Positions 23,810-35,118 of a DNA stretch of 64,000 nucleotides are shown here, one piece after another. A model generated the notes under the pieces. That model was not told the origin of the DNA and did not search any database. It was given only the letters and a program-made list of their open reading frames with translations. Location of the stretch: positions 680,001-744,000 of the forward strand of contig JAQFVV010012545.1 in NCBI GenBank assembly GCA_028023455.1. The letters are read 5' to 3'. Position 1 is the first letter of the stretch. Each line of letters begins with the position of its first letter. This DNA is from Epiperipatus broadwayi. Its lineage: Eukaryota; Onychophora; Udeonychophora; Euonychophora; Peripatidae. A program made the position numbers and the translations under genes.

Positions 23810-26800
23810 ATTGAGGTGATTAAAAAGTTAAATTGTACTTTTTATGCATAAGTGAATAAGTAAAAATTCAACACAGGAAATGATTGTAGATTAATAAGAT
23901 GTAAGATAGTGTTAATGCAGATCACTTGGCTGCGCAGTATCACTAAAAAATATTTTTACTAATGCTGGAGGGAAGTAATTTCTTTTTTTTTCTTTTGTAG
24001 AATTTTAAATATTAGCTAATTAAAATTTTATAATTTATAAATTTTATAATTAAGAAATGAAAAAAAAAATTTTCTCAAGTTTTTCTTTTTTATCAATATA
24101 TTTTTGGACTTAGCTTTATCATGTCACAACCATCAATATATTAGGCTAATAAGTTAGACTAATCTTTTTCATTATGGGTGAATTTTGAAATATCCATTTC
24201 ACTTTTTAAGTGAATAAGATATACATAACACATTTTATAATTTAATTTCATATTACATCATTTTACATATAGTTTAACTTCATATATATACATATTTCAA
24301 ACTTTTTTCTATTCCATTACACATTCCTATTATATATATATGCAAAGTTTTAAATCTTATATCTCAATGAAATTTTATAATGTATCCATTTTATAATTAA
24401 AAATGAAAAACATATGTTTTTTAATGCTGTATACAGGTTGTTGGGGGTTTTTTTTTTGTTAATATTTTATCTTAGTTTTACTCTTTTTATTTTTTTTTTA
24501 TTAATCCCATAAAAACTGTTTGAGAGTAAAATTTGAAAACAATGTAATAAATTGACAGTTTTTTTTTTTAATTAATAAAAAAATAATAATAACTTGATTT
24601 TGAAAGTTCTCCATAAGGTTCTGTTTGAGATCATTTATTCAAAAAAAATATATATGAAATTTTTTGCTGACAGGCTTTATAAAAAAAAGAATTCATAATA
24701 AAAAAAAAGATTTTGTCAGCTTAAAAATATATTTATTAAGGGAATTATTTTAAAACTTGCGACAGAAATCACTTTATCAATGTCAGTATTGGCTATTATG
24801 AAAGTTGTTCAAAACTCAGTTGCTTTTTAAATTTTAATATTAGCTATTTCCAAACATGATTTTTTTTAATATAAGAAAAAGATTTATTTTTATATTAAAC
24901 AGTCTTTCCCAGTTCAATCTTTTATATATTGAAATGTTTACATTATTGTATGGTCTAGAATTTGAGAAATATTTGAGCATAAAACAGACAGATAGAACAA
25001 CAGTTCTACATACTTGATCCTACTGAGTTTTTTTTTTTTCATTTCCTCAATTAATAATACAGTAAAATGAAGTCATTAAATCTTATGATATAATACAATT
25101 TTGGAGCTTCTACAGAATGTCACAGTGAAAAGATGTTAGGGTCTTTCTCCAAGTTGCCTGCAGTGTATCTGAATCAATATGTGTTAACAAGCAACATAGT
25201 TTAGTTATTCACATGAATTTTAAGCTGCTAGTTACAACTGATTGTCAGTTTCATATCTCCATAGATCATTTTCATCGCTCTCCCAGGTATCATGAAATCT
25301 TGGAACTATTTGAAAATGTTTTTGCAATTCATAGATTTGCTGCTATGCATAATTTGAATCATTTCAAATATTTCAGTGGCAGTTTTGTCCAATTTAATGC
25401 TCGAGTGCTGTTTCATCATGGGTTAAGGTATGAAATAAACTACTGCATTTTGTGTTTTAACTCATGATTCTGATATGCTAATATTTTAGAATTTTTGTAT
25501 TTATCACTAAATAATATGTACTGATTCAGGGAAGGTGCTCAAGTCAGTTTGGAGAGAAAACCAGTCACCTTTTTACTGGGATATGCTTTGGTATTTCTCA
25601 TATCAAACAATTTAAACGATCCAAAAGTTTCTTTCTTATTTTCAAGATACTCATAGTGATCTATGAAAATATAAATAATTATATGATTAGTTGTTTTGAT
25701 GCCATTTGAGCACAGCAATTTTTTTCAACTGACAGGTTTTCTTTTTAATTTATCTGAAAATTTATTTAGGAATCTTTATTTCTGAATCTTATCTAAACTG
25801 CACAGAGCAAAGACTAAAAATATAAAAAACATGAAAAGCAATTACTAGCATACAATAGTATTTACTCTTTTTTTTATACACAGTACCATTATTTGTCTTT
25901 TGAAAATATTCTGCAAAATACTGAACAAACATTTTAATAATTTCAACTTTGGCATGATAATTAGATCTATCTATGTATGTTTATACATGAATAAATATCA
26001 TTAAAGCTTTTGTAAAAACACTTTAATATTGAGACTCTAGAGTACTTTATATTAAGCTATAATTTATTACCACCAGTCATGATCTTATTGTTTACATTGT
26101 TGATATACTTTCAAAAGATAATCTAACATATATTTTGGATTTGGTCAGGAAACCTTTAGTTTCTAGCATTATTAGATTTATTCAAATGCCTTTATAATAC
26201 TTTTATTGTTGTGTGACCTATAGATATCATGTTGCTCAGTAATTCATTTTTTATATGTGATTTGAATTAAGTATTACTTATATGAAAAACATAATAAATG
26301 TGAAATATTGTAAATAACAGTATTTTTAATCGGCTGAAAGCAAACTTGGTAGAATAATGAGTGTCATTGATAAAACTTCTAACAAACTGATTGTAAAAGC
26401 AATGAAAAACTAAAATTATTATGGTATCATGAAAACACAATTTGAGGAAGAGACTCAGGGAAATAGTTCTAGAATTAATGATGATGAATAGTGAAAGAAA
26501 ATTAGAATAAATAATTTTCATTGGCTAAAAAGATTTTTAATAATGTCAATCCCCCACTCTCCTTAATTTGATTGAAATTTAGAATAGGTTAATTAAATAT
26601 TTTGTTTGATTATAGATTTGTATAAGTCAGAACTTAGATAATTTAAAAAGTCTTGAAGATGTTTAGAGAAAGTGAAACATAAATTGTATAGATATAATAG
26701 TTGGAAATGTAAAAAAAAAAAAGCCTAAAAAGATTGAATGAAAAAAGAAAAAAATATTTTGAGGAAAGTAATGAACAGGGTAGAAATTAAATGAAGGAAG

Positions 26801-27036
26801 ACATTTCTTACAAATGAAAAAGGAAATTATGGTGAGATAAAAGAAACTGACAAGGAGCGAGATGTTGACAAATAAATTTAAAAAAGATATTTATGAATAT
26901 TTGAAAAACAGAATAAAACAGTGATAGAAAAATATTATTCATATCTATTTTTTTTAATTCTGACAGGAAGGTTTTTAAAGAAAGAGATAATATTCTTTAA
27001 ATTTTACTTTTGAACAGTTAATGAATGATATTTAAG
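23810..27036. other. Long AT-rich stretch without genes
   Basis: No recognisable element. The open frame at 25213-25467 and the minus-strand frame at 26267-26521 show no family motif. The plus strand from about 26640 to 26960 is markedly purine-rich, and I cannot say why. Confidence 0.45.
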
Positions 27037-27038
27037 TA

Positions 27039-27794
27039 CAAGGTGTTCCACAAGCAATATTCAATTTTTATATTTTCCAAAAAACATCTGTAAATGGGCT
27101 TTTACTCTTAATTTAACTCATTTTGTTTTTCCATTATTTTGTAGACTGCCATGGATGATGTTCGCTTAACTAAAAGTCACCGAATTGCTGCCCTCAGTTA
27201 TTATGACGAATCGTGAAGAAATGTGTCAGGGATGTAATATTATGCAATGTAATGAAACTAAGTGCGTAATAAAGTTAAATTAACAAGAAGGCTAATGATA
27301 TGAAGTGAAATGTCTTTCAATTGTACTAGGAGTTAGCTAGACAAGTGTTTGGTGATTATTGTTTCATGGTTTGTTTGTTGTTGTTTTTTTATTACATAGT
27401 TTCTATAGGGTATTATTACCTTGTAACTTCTTCAAATGATTTTATCCATGAATTACAAGTGATTGTGATTGTTTCTTTCAACTGGATGAAGTTTTATCTC
27501 AATGTGGAATTATTATCTATGAATTAATAAATTTTAAAAACTGCTTTTGTAATACCATTGGTTCTTAAAGTCCATCCAATCTATTCACTTGATTTTTTCA
27601 TCTGGCATCTACTGAAAAATATAGTAATAATGCAGAAAAACTAAGAACGAAATACATTTTATGTTTTATATTAAAGTTAAAATAAAAGACTAATCTGTAC
27701 AAAACATACAATATAATGGTTAGATGTATTTTCATTTTGTGAAATTTTATCAAATTAAGTTTTAAAAATTGGCAGTTACTTATGAAATACCTTG
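27039..27794 (+). mobile_element. Mariner-type element with TA duplication
   Basis: The ends are inverted repeats of about 30 bp: CAAGGTGTTCCACAAG at 27039, and on the right the complement of CAAGGTATTTCATAAG, ending at 27794. Both flanks are TA (27037-27038 and 27795-27796). Inside, an ATG at 27150 opens MDDVRLTKSHRIAALSYYDE and then stops; it could be the start of a transposase helix-turn-helix but is too short to prove. At 756 bp the element is an internally deleted, non-autonomous copy. Confidence 0.7.
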
Positions 27795-27796
27795 TA

Positions 27797-28920
27797 TATG
27801 ATTAAGTATGTGTGTATGTATATATATATGGCAAATAATTTATTGAATTTACATTGTGATTTTTTTTTGTGACTGTTTGAATCTGCTAGCACTATAGAAA
27901 ATTTTATTTTAAGTATGTGCATGGTTATTCTGAAAAAATATAAGTTTAATTTCTTTTCTACATCTACTAAGCATATACATGTCCATTCATTTAACATTTT
28001 TATATTAAGACCGTCTAATCTTAGTAATGATTGGATTTATACAAAAATTATATAAGATAATGATTGCAAAAAAAATGAAAGCAGTTACATATAATAGTAT
28101 TGAACATCTGACGATTATAATTTTTAATAATTAGCATCTGATTAAAGAATTTTTTTGACATTACCCAATATACCCATTAATAAATGTATCTAATACAATA
28201 TTATCAAAATGTGAAATATATTTTATACATTTCTCTAATTTGTATTAATCCTGAGCAGTTAAAGTATATTGTACTGCTGTCAATTTCAAATGACTTAATT
28301 TAATATTATTATTTTTTAAATTGAATAGGTATCCATCTGAGTATCTTCTTAAATATGTATCTATTTTGCAAAAATCAAATTAGTTTAAAATGAATATTAT
28401 AAAACTTGTAACTAATGACAACAATAATAAAAAGAATTTTTTTTTCATTATAATAACAGATTTTAAGGGGGAAATCAATTGAATCCATTTAAACAAAAAA
28501 GTAATTTTATTTGATTCATTTTTTACAATTTTATCACTATATATATATATATTCATTTAAATGCTTTTATTGATTTTGGAAATTTTTTGTTTGTTTATTA
28601 ATGTTTGATCTTTTTCAAGTTAGAATGAAATTTTTAAATCTAGCTTTAATATATTTAAATTCAATAGAATTGCTTGAAAATTATATATAACTAAATTGTA
28701 ATACCCTAATCCATTTGAAACATTTATTTTTTCAGTAGGTTAACTAATTTGATCAATATGGAACAGATGGTAGGAAAAATATCAAAAATATTTCACATTT
28801 GCAGTTAACAATTATTGTTAGAATTTTCATTTGTTTTAAATAATGGTTATGAAAGAGCAAATGTAATTTTTTTATTTTTCAATTCAATATTTTTTTTAAA
28901 ATCATTTTAAACTCTTAATA
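27797..28920. other. AT-rich non-coding stretch
   Basis: Nothing recognised other than homopolymers and short TA runs (near 28542-28552). The minus-strand open frame at 27776-27997 overlaps the mariner-type end and has no family motif. Confidence 0.5.
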
Positions 28921-29132
28921 GTATGTATACATAATTATATATGTATAATAAATGAATAACTAAATTTTCTATTTAAAACTGTTTTTATTTTTATTTTAAA
29001 ACAGTTGTTTGCAGATTTTTTTTCTTTTATTTTTTTAAAAAACAACTGTTTTACAATAAAAATAGATCTATTAATTTAAATAGAAAACATAGTTACTGAT
29101 TTATTATACATACATAATTATGTACACATACT
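28921..29132. repeat. Palindrome with about 95-bp arms
   Basis: The left arm runs from GTATGTATACATAATTATAT near 28921 to AAAACAGTTGTTT near 29011. The right arm runs from AAACAACTGTTTTAC near 29040 to ATTATGTACACATAC near 29130. The loop is a T-rich tract of about 28 bp. The arms are AT-rich and differ by several substitutions, so this is older than the 5.5-6.4 kb palindrome. It lies 60 bp outside the hAT element. Confidence 0.75.
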
Positions 29133-29404
29133 AAATATAACATATATACATTAAGAGTATAAAATGTAAATGCATATAACATTAAAAGTATATATCAGGG
29201 GTAAACGCACATGAGGTCAGTGGGAGCCACATGCCAGTTTTTCATATTGTAAAGAACCACATCATATTTAAGTACATAAAAATAAATACAGTCAAATTTT
29301 ATTTAACTTAATTAATATGTTGACATATTCTACACAAGTTTTGAATGCTGAATAAAGTATACAAAATAATTATTCCAAAATTTTAATAATAAAAATAAAA
29401 TATA

Positions 29405-31260
29405 ATAAAAAGTATAACATTTAATGAAGATCTTTGGTCAATTCTTTGAAATTTAGCATAGCTCTTTGCAACAGTGATTTACAGCAACATATTACACTAA
29501 AAATTGAAATTAAATGGCAAGCAGCTTTTTGTACATATGGATATTTTGATTCTGGACAAGTTTCCAAAATTTAATTAGAGAACTAGATTTTAAGCCAATA
29601 AAGGATCTAGGTGCAGTGCTCTCAGATCCAAGACTCCTCACTGACAAAGGCCACAAGCCAGAAACTAGTCTGGGGATATTGGATGAGTAGGCACTAGATG
29701 AGGATTTTAAGCACAAGCCTTCTGGCATCCATTGATTACTCTAGCTTGTAATGAGTGGCAATATGATAGTGAGTTTTGCTTGTTTTAAGAACTAGATTTG
29801 TGATGTATTTGCAATGACTGATCCTCTTTTATGTCTAATAACTCCAATTTCCCAGCCACTTTTTCGACAAGTATTATTTCAGAAATTGGAAATTTATCTT
29901 CAATAACACAAATAAATGGGTTCACAAAATATGTAAATTTAAAACCTTTCTAGTCTTTAAAACTACATTTGAAAATCTCTTTCAATCCTCCCAATTTTTC
30001 TTTATATTCATCTAATTTTTTTTCTTAGATATTAATTATATTTGTTTTTATATGTGGAAAATGATTAAATATTCTAGACTTAAGATTGTGTATAGAAAGT
30101 TGAAGTTTAGCTTCAAAACACTAAATACAATTTGTGACAAATCACTAATCATTTTTCTCTTTCCTTGTAAAGCCAAATTAAGTCAGAAAATCAAGTTTTT
30201 ATTTTCTAATTCAGAGGATTTTTTAAATCAATGTTATGGTACGATTTAGGAGTTACACAAAACTGTTCAAAACATTGCAAATTGACAGCCATCTTATAAT
30301 AATTCATCTTTTTGATCATTTACCTTTTTTAAAAAGTTCTTAATTAGCTGTGTTTTGGCATTTATTCTAATTAAATTCACAATCTGAAAAACAATCTTCT
30401 ACATATTTTCATATTTTAAGTAATTTGATATGAGATGCTTGTGGTGAATTATGAAGTGGTACAAAATGTGGATTTCTGGAATCGTTTAAAAGGTCATTAA
30501 GATCTGGTTTTTTCCTACTCTTGTAGGGGTTCCATTCCATCTGTCACAAATCTTGTAAGTTTATCAAGAAACAATTCAAATTTGTTCATTACCTCATCAA
30601 CTGCATTTTTGACATTCGATACTGTGAATTGTTTCAGTAAGAGCTAGTAGATCTAACATTTCTTCCTTCACATTTATGTCTGCAGATAAATAGTGGACAA
30701 AATCAGCCAATTTGTGGAATATCCTGAATATAGACTTATCAAAAGCTAAAATGAATGCTGTACAACTTATCAAATCACATACTGTAATTTCATTAATACA
30801 ACACTTAGTTGTATGGTGTGAATGTGATTATTTTATGCAGTTTTGTATTATCTGAATACAAATCTTTAATCACTTTTATGTTTTTTTTAATAAATTCTCT
30901 TCCATATGGACATTTGACATGAGCAATATTTTAAACTACCAAAAAAGTAGCTTTGTTAGCTCTCTAATCTTCACTACTAAAAGAAGACAATAGTACTTGT
31001 TGCTTATGAAAACCTGATTGCAATCACTTAACTTTCTCTCTTTGCAATTTTGAATTGTGTGAATATTGAGTTGAAAAGTAGCGATGATTTATTTTGTAAT
31101 GTTGGCCTAAATTGCTTCCTTTGTAGTTTGCAATTGTAACTTCACAAGAAAGACACAACAAATTTCTATTATTGTCAATAAAAGCAAATTTTTCTACCCA
31201 TTCCTTCTAAAAGCTATTTTCTTGTTTGTATTTTTATTTTGTGATATTTTCTGTAGTCAT
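29405..31260 (-). pseudogene. hAT transposase, BED-finger type, decayed
   Basis: Read on the minus strand from the ATG at 31260, the frame gives MTTENITK followed by a stop, then EWVEKFAFI and a BED-like zinc finger (about 31205-31095): CLSCEVTIANYKGSNLGQHY then KINH, with the Cys pair and the His pair in place. QREKVK and ATFLVV follow, in the style of GTF2IRD2/ZBED5-type transposases. A segment with LTRFVTDGMEP (about 30530-30610) is the first catalytic region. FHCIIH-like wording lies near 30450. FSVICCCKSLLQ (about 29465-29500) fits the C-terminal hAT dimerisation domain. There are many stops and frameshifts, so it is not functional. Confidence 0.72.
29578..29745 (+). repeat. Repeat E copy inside the hAT transposase
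   Basis: This shares ACTAGTCTGGGGATATTGGA, the preceding CCTCACTGACAAAGGCCAC and the following CCTTCTGGCATCCATTGATT with the palindrome at 56991-57315. Less perfect copies are at 50527-50705 and 59229-59330. It interrupts the C-terminal part of the hAT transposase. The open frame it creates on the minus strand is not a real protein. Confidence 0.75.
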
Positions 31261-31722
31261 GTTAACAAAAAATTTAAATAAATTTATTTCCAAAGTCTGA
31301 AATTCAAACAAAATACATAAGTAAATAATTTAAATAAAAATGTCTAAATATTAATTCTTGTTTTAAAAAAATCATAACTGATCCAACAAATTGTTGAAGA
31401 AATCGGCCTTCTTAAAATAAAATAAGAATAAAAACAGTTTAGAATAATTAAAAGCAATTTTCGGCTACATTTATTTTTTGTTGATATGTTTCTGATAATT
31501 TTTAAACATCTGTTTTAATATTATTTACCAATAAGAATAGTAATAACATAACCAAAGTCAAACAAATGTTTTCCAGTTTTATTTTCAAAAGTTTTTTATA
31601 TAATTGTTTAAAACAAACATGAAACTCTAAGTGCAACTAATTATAACAAAATAATTTTCTTAACCTATAAACATGTCTTTAGAAAGCTTGCTGAAAAAAT
31701 ACACATCATAAACAAGTTTAAA

Positions 31723-32271
31723 TTGCTTTATAAAACAGTCTACCTATCAGATTTTTTTGAAAAATATGAAATAGGATATTTAACTATAAGGAACATTAAA
31801 AACATAATAGCACTCAAACTTCAATACAAAAGTAAACAAATAAAACTTGCCGGATACCTCTCCATCAAAAGAGCTAAGCTTTACCTGGAGTCTCAGCACT
31901 GTTGGACTCGAGGAGACATTCGCTGGGCTCTTGGAACCACAAAAAAGAAAAACATACCAACCATGATCACTCACAAAGGTCAATCCTGGATTGGGCTGCA
32001 ACTGATAGAGGGAATCAAACACTTCCAAAACTCCCTACAAGCTGAGCCAGAACCACCAACAACCACATGGAATGAACCCGAAACTGCAGACCCTCACAAT
32101 ATCATGCACAAAATAATACACAACAAATTAGCATCACTTCCAGACAGAATTCATCCAGGCATTTCTCATTTTCTCATCTCCCACCTTAGCCAGTTCTCTA
32201 TTCTAATAATAGCACTAATGATTGACTATCTGGCCGAGGGTAGGAAAAACATTCCAAACCTCTGCCTATAG
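31723..32271 (+). pseudogene. LINE polymerase, region before the RT palm
   Basis: This 182-codon frame ends in PGISHFLISHLSQF and IIALMIDYLAEG. This is the segment that normally leads into the fingers of a LINE reverse transcriptase (...hlxxxxNxxLxxGxFPxxxK...). The expected continuation, PFLKKNTATEHTSLQPISI, occurs in another frame from 32274, so a frameshift near 32240-32274 split the gene. The N-terminal part has no recognisable domain, and the first Met is not a natural start. Confidence 0.6.
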
Positions 32272-32273
32272 CC

Positions 32274-33076
32274 ATGGTTCCCTTCCTCAAAAAGAACACT
32301 GCAACAGAACATACAAGTCTCCAACCAATTTCAATCACCCCCCTCATGATAAAAATCATAGAGTCCATTATAAAAGACTCAATCCAAGAATGCATACTAA
32401 AACACATTTCCAATGCACAATATGCAAAAAAAGGTTTACCCACCATCCTAGCCATAGCCCAAGTTAAAACCCTTGTAGTCTATCTTACGACACACAGAAA
32501 GTCAAAACCAATTGCCATACAACTTGACATAGCTGCAGCGTTCGATTCTGTCAGGACCAACATTCTTCTCCAAATGCTAGCGGAATACTCCATACCCAAT
32601 CCTTTCCTACAAATCATTGACAACCTGCTCAGTAATCGCCAAATAATGATATCTTTAAATGGGAACACTTCCAGTTGCTTCAAACCTACACTCTCCATTC
32701 CACAGGGCTCTCCCCTCGTTGCTCTCCTATTTGCAGCATACATTAACCCTCTCCTTGTTGATACCCAAAGGCAGCTGCCTGGGATCTATGTGCCCTGTCT
32801 AAGAAAGAGATAGGAGTACTGACATACATGGATGATATACTCATAATATTACCTTCGCACAAATACCTTCCTCTCCTCTACCAAATCCTAACCAAATACA
32901 CTTTTCATTATAAACTTACCTTTAACCTCCAAAAATTGGCGACATGGAAAATTGCAACTGGAAAAAGAATCAATAGCACCTTTCTTGGTAAGCCACAAAA
33001 CATCCTAGGAATATCATTTTATAAACCCCCAGCCGCCATCACCACACTAATTCAAAATGACATTAAATTCAGCTAA
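32274..33076 (+). pseudogene. LINE reverse transcriptase palm, frameshifted
   Basis: The first frame (32274-32813) has PFLKKNT and LQPISITPLMIKIIES (fingers), IQLDIAAAFDSV (motif A, with its Asp), SIPQGSPLVALLFAAYINPL (motif B; usually GIPQGSPLGALLF, so the first Gly is Ser and the Gly after PL is Val) and a stop after about 179 codons. The second frame (32828-33076) has MDDILIILPSHKYLPLL (motif C; the preceding codons read TY, giving YMDD). LGISFYKPP (thumb side) follows. The two frames together cover the full palm, but the join is a frameshift. Confidence 0.78.
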
Positions 33077-33619
33077 TAAAATAACATCTCTCTCCAAAAT
33101 ATTCCTTTCACTGCATGGAAAGGTACCCATATTGAACAAAGTACTTTTTTTAAAAAATCAACTATTACTTGCCAATTGTTAAATTAACAAAAAAATTTGA
33201 AAACAAACTTAATTCAATGTGCTCTAAAATAAAAAATTTTGGGATGATTAGACAGTCGCCATTAGCATTGGAGGGATGTGCCATCCATCCAGGCTCAACA
33301 GATTGTCCCTCCATGCAGTCACAATTTTCATCCTTCGAAAAATTCATAATCTCATCCACAAACTCTCAACAATCTACAATTTGCTCCAACAATCCCCTCC
33401 CCCCACAGATCAAACACCACCACATAAACAAGACTGGATCTTATCCCTCTCAGCCTACTACTTCAACCTAACTAAAATCCACCCTCATGCAATTCAAAAA
33501 TAACTTACTGGGAAGCCTATAACACCCACGCAGCCAAGTACAGGATTGCAGACTTAAAACAACAAATAAAAAAATCATCTCCCAATTTTGGCTCTGGAGC
33601 CTGGAAACCAAATAATCTT

Positions 33620-34040
33620 TGTGATAAAGTTAAGCCTAAATGCACTCCCACTAGATGGTTTCTAGTATACAGAAGAAGCCATGGCAACCTGGATCCCCAA
33701 CATCAGTTCTGTCAGCGAGAGGAGGAAACAACCGACCATATCATTATATATGCCCTAAGTACAACTGCATCAGACAGTTAATTCACTTTAACTCTAAAAT
33801 AAACTACAACATGATCACCTCTTCAAAGATGCTTAGGCGCAAAAACCTTTGCCTGGATCCGACTGTCCATTTTTCTTACATTCTCATTATGGCTGGTCCG
33901 CTGTCAACTAGCCATTGAGGATTCAAATCAAAACCTGGCTCTCATTTTCGTCAACACCATTACCAAAATAAAGGAAAGAGATCAAATGCTTTCCTCCAAC
34001 ACCTTTGATAACACTTGGAAACTCTTCGAGATTCCAATAC
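33620..34040 (+). pseudogene. LINE polymerase C-terminal Cys/His region
   Basis: Reading across frames gives TRWFLVYRRSHGNLDPQHQF, CQREEETTDHIIY, TVHFSYILIMAG and NTWKLFEI. The fragment at 18110-18722 carries the same landmarks with a fuller Cys set. At least two frame changes interrupt it. Confidence 0.65.
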
Positions 34041-34942
34041 TGCAGCAATAGTATAAGCGACAACTCAACCGCATGTAACAACATCCTAGCCCTAAAAAAA
34101 CCACAAGATACAAATCATAGCATATGCACAATCTTGTGCTTCAATATTAGACAAACATCACTCACAAAAAGAGAACTTTATGAATGTTGAGATGGTCCCA
34201 AATGGGGCACATGAACAATCAAAATGCCTCACAGATCAAAGTTTCAATACACCCTTGTACACATGTGTAACTTGTAAATCACACTAAAATTCGTTAAATA
34301 AATTTTTTTGGGAAAAAAAACCTGTTAGGAAAATTATCACTGACATATAAAATTACAGAATTGCAGAAATTATATACTTATGATCACTCCATATGCACAT
34401 ATAGTAATTTTTATAAGATTTGATAGATGTTAACAAATACTTTGCCAATATCTTTGAAAATAATATGTGCATACAAACATGATGTAATTTGTAATAAAGT
34501 AAATTTAAAAAATGTTTTATAAATATTAGAAATTTTTGTGTAACTAAAAAAAAATCTGAAATAATAAAAATAAAATTGGATTTCAATGGGAGCCAAACAT
34601 AACTCAACCAAGAGTCACATGTGGCTCAGAGAGCCAGATTTGTCCCTCTGTTGGTATATATATATATTAACTTACTGCAGAAATATCCAATGACTTACAT
34701 ATATTATATATGTCATTGATTTAAAGTAAAATTATATGTATTAAGTGAAGTTCATTTGCAATATATGCACATGTATTATTATGTACACATACTAAATATG
34801 ATATATTCATAAATGATATACATTTTAACTTGTAGCAGAAATATTTAGTGATATCATTTTAAAGTATGATATAGTTTTACATTTTCATTTACTGTGCCAA
34901 TACTAAAAACTTAAAAATAATAGGGATAATTTTTTTTTTATT

Positions 34943-35110
34943 AAATGCTTTTATTAACTGCACTAAAAAGAAATAAAAGGGATTGAGTTAATTAATTTCT
35001 GGACCCTGCCCCCATGCTTTTATTTCAAGTTAAATCTAAAAACTCCAGTTGTGCCTGAAGAAACAAATTATTTTATTTCTTTTTGGTGCACAGTCAATAA
35101 AAGCATTTAA
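34943..35110. mobile_element. 168-bp inverted-repeat MITE
   Basis: The ends TAAATGCTTTTATTAACTGC (34942 onwards) and the complementary right end to about 35110 form terminal inverted repeats of about 38 bp. The sequence TTAA is found at both tips, which fits but does not prove a TTAA-type duplication. The core is less AT-rich (near 34998-35018) than its surroundings. Confidence 0.6.
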
Positions 35111-35118
35111 TATTAAAA

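Larger units (their letters stand above)
31690..34325 (+). mobile_element. LINE inserted in the hAT element
   Basis: A non-LTR retrotransposon whose polymerase is split among several frames. It has a region before the reverse transcriptase, a palm domain, a Cys/His-rich C-terminal segment, and a 3' end TAAATAAATTTTTTTGGG followed by eight A (34313-34320). Base composition is clearly richer in C than the surroundings, which marks its borders. The 5' border is uncertain (about 31640-31720). Clade is not assigned. The fragment at 18110-18722 belongs to the same family. Confidence 0.78.
29196..34653 (-). mobile_element. hAT transposon, GTF2IRD2/ZBED type, with inserts
   Basis: The ends read CAGGGGTAAACGCACATGAG, then GGAGCCACATG on the left, and on the right the complement of CAGAGGGACAAATCTGGCTC, then GAGCCACATG. 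The CAG(R)GG start and GAGCCACATG box are typical of hAT elements of the Charlie/hAT5 style. GTATATAT flanks both sides (29188-29195 and 34654-34661) if the right end includes TTG after CCCTCTG. This duplication is low-complexity, so it is only supportive. The decayed transposase is on the minus strand. A plus-strand LINE (about 31.7-34.3 kb) and a SINE-like repeat (29578-29745) lie inside. Confidence 0.75.

Noticed and set aside
25213-25467. 84-codon open frame on the plus strand as a host exon
   Set aside because: No recognisable family, no clear splice signals or neighbouring exons, and chance frames of this length are common over 64 kb and six frames.
26640-26960. Purine-rich block as a LINE or gene fragment
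   Set aside because: The frames are Lys-rich without any motif; strand composition alone is not enough.
29510-29728. 72-codon minus-strand open frame (Ser/Leu-rich) as a gene
   Set aside because: It lies entirely in repeat E, which recurs elsewhere in the window, and interrupts the hAT transposase.
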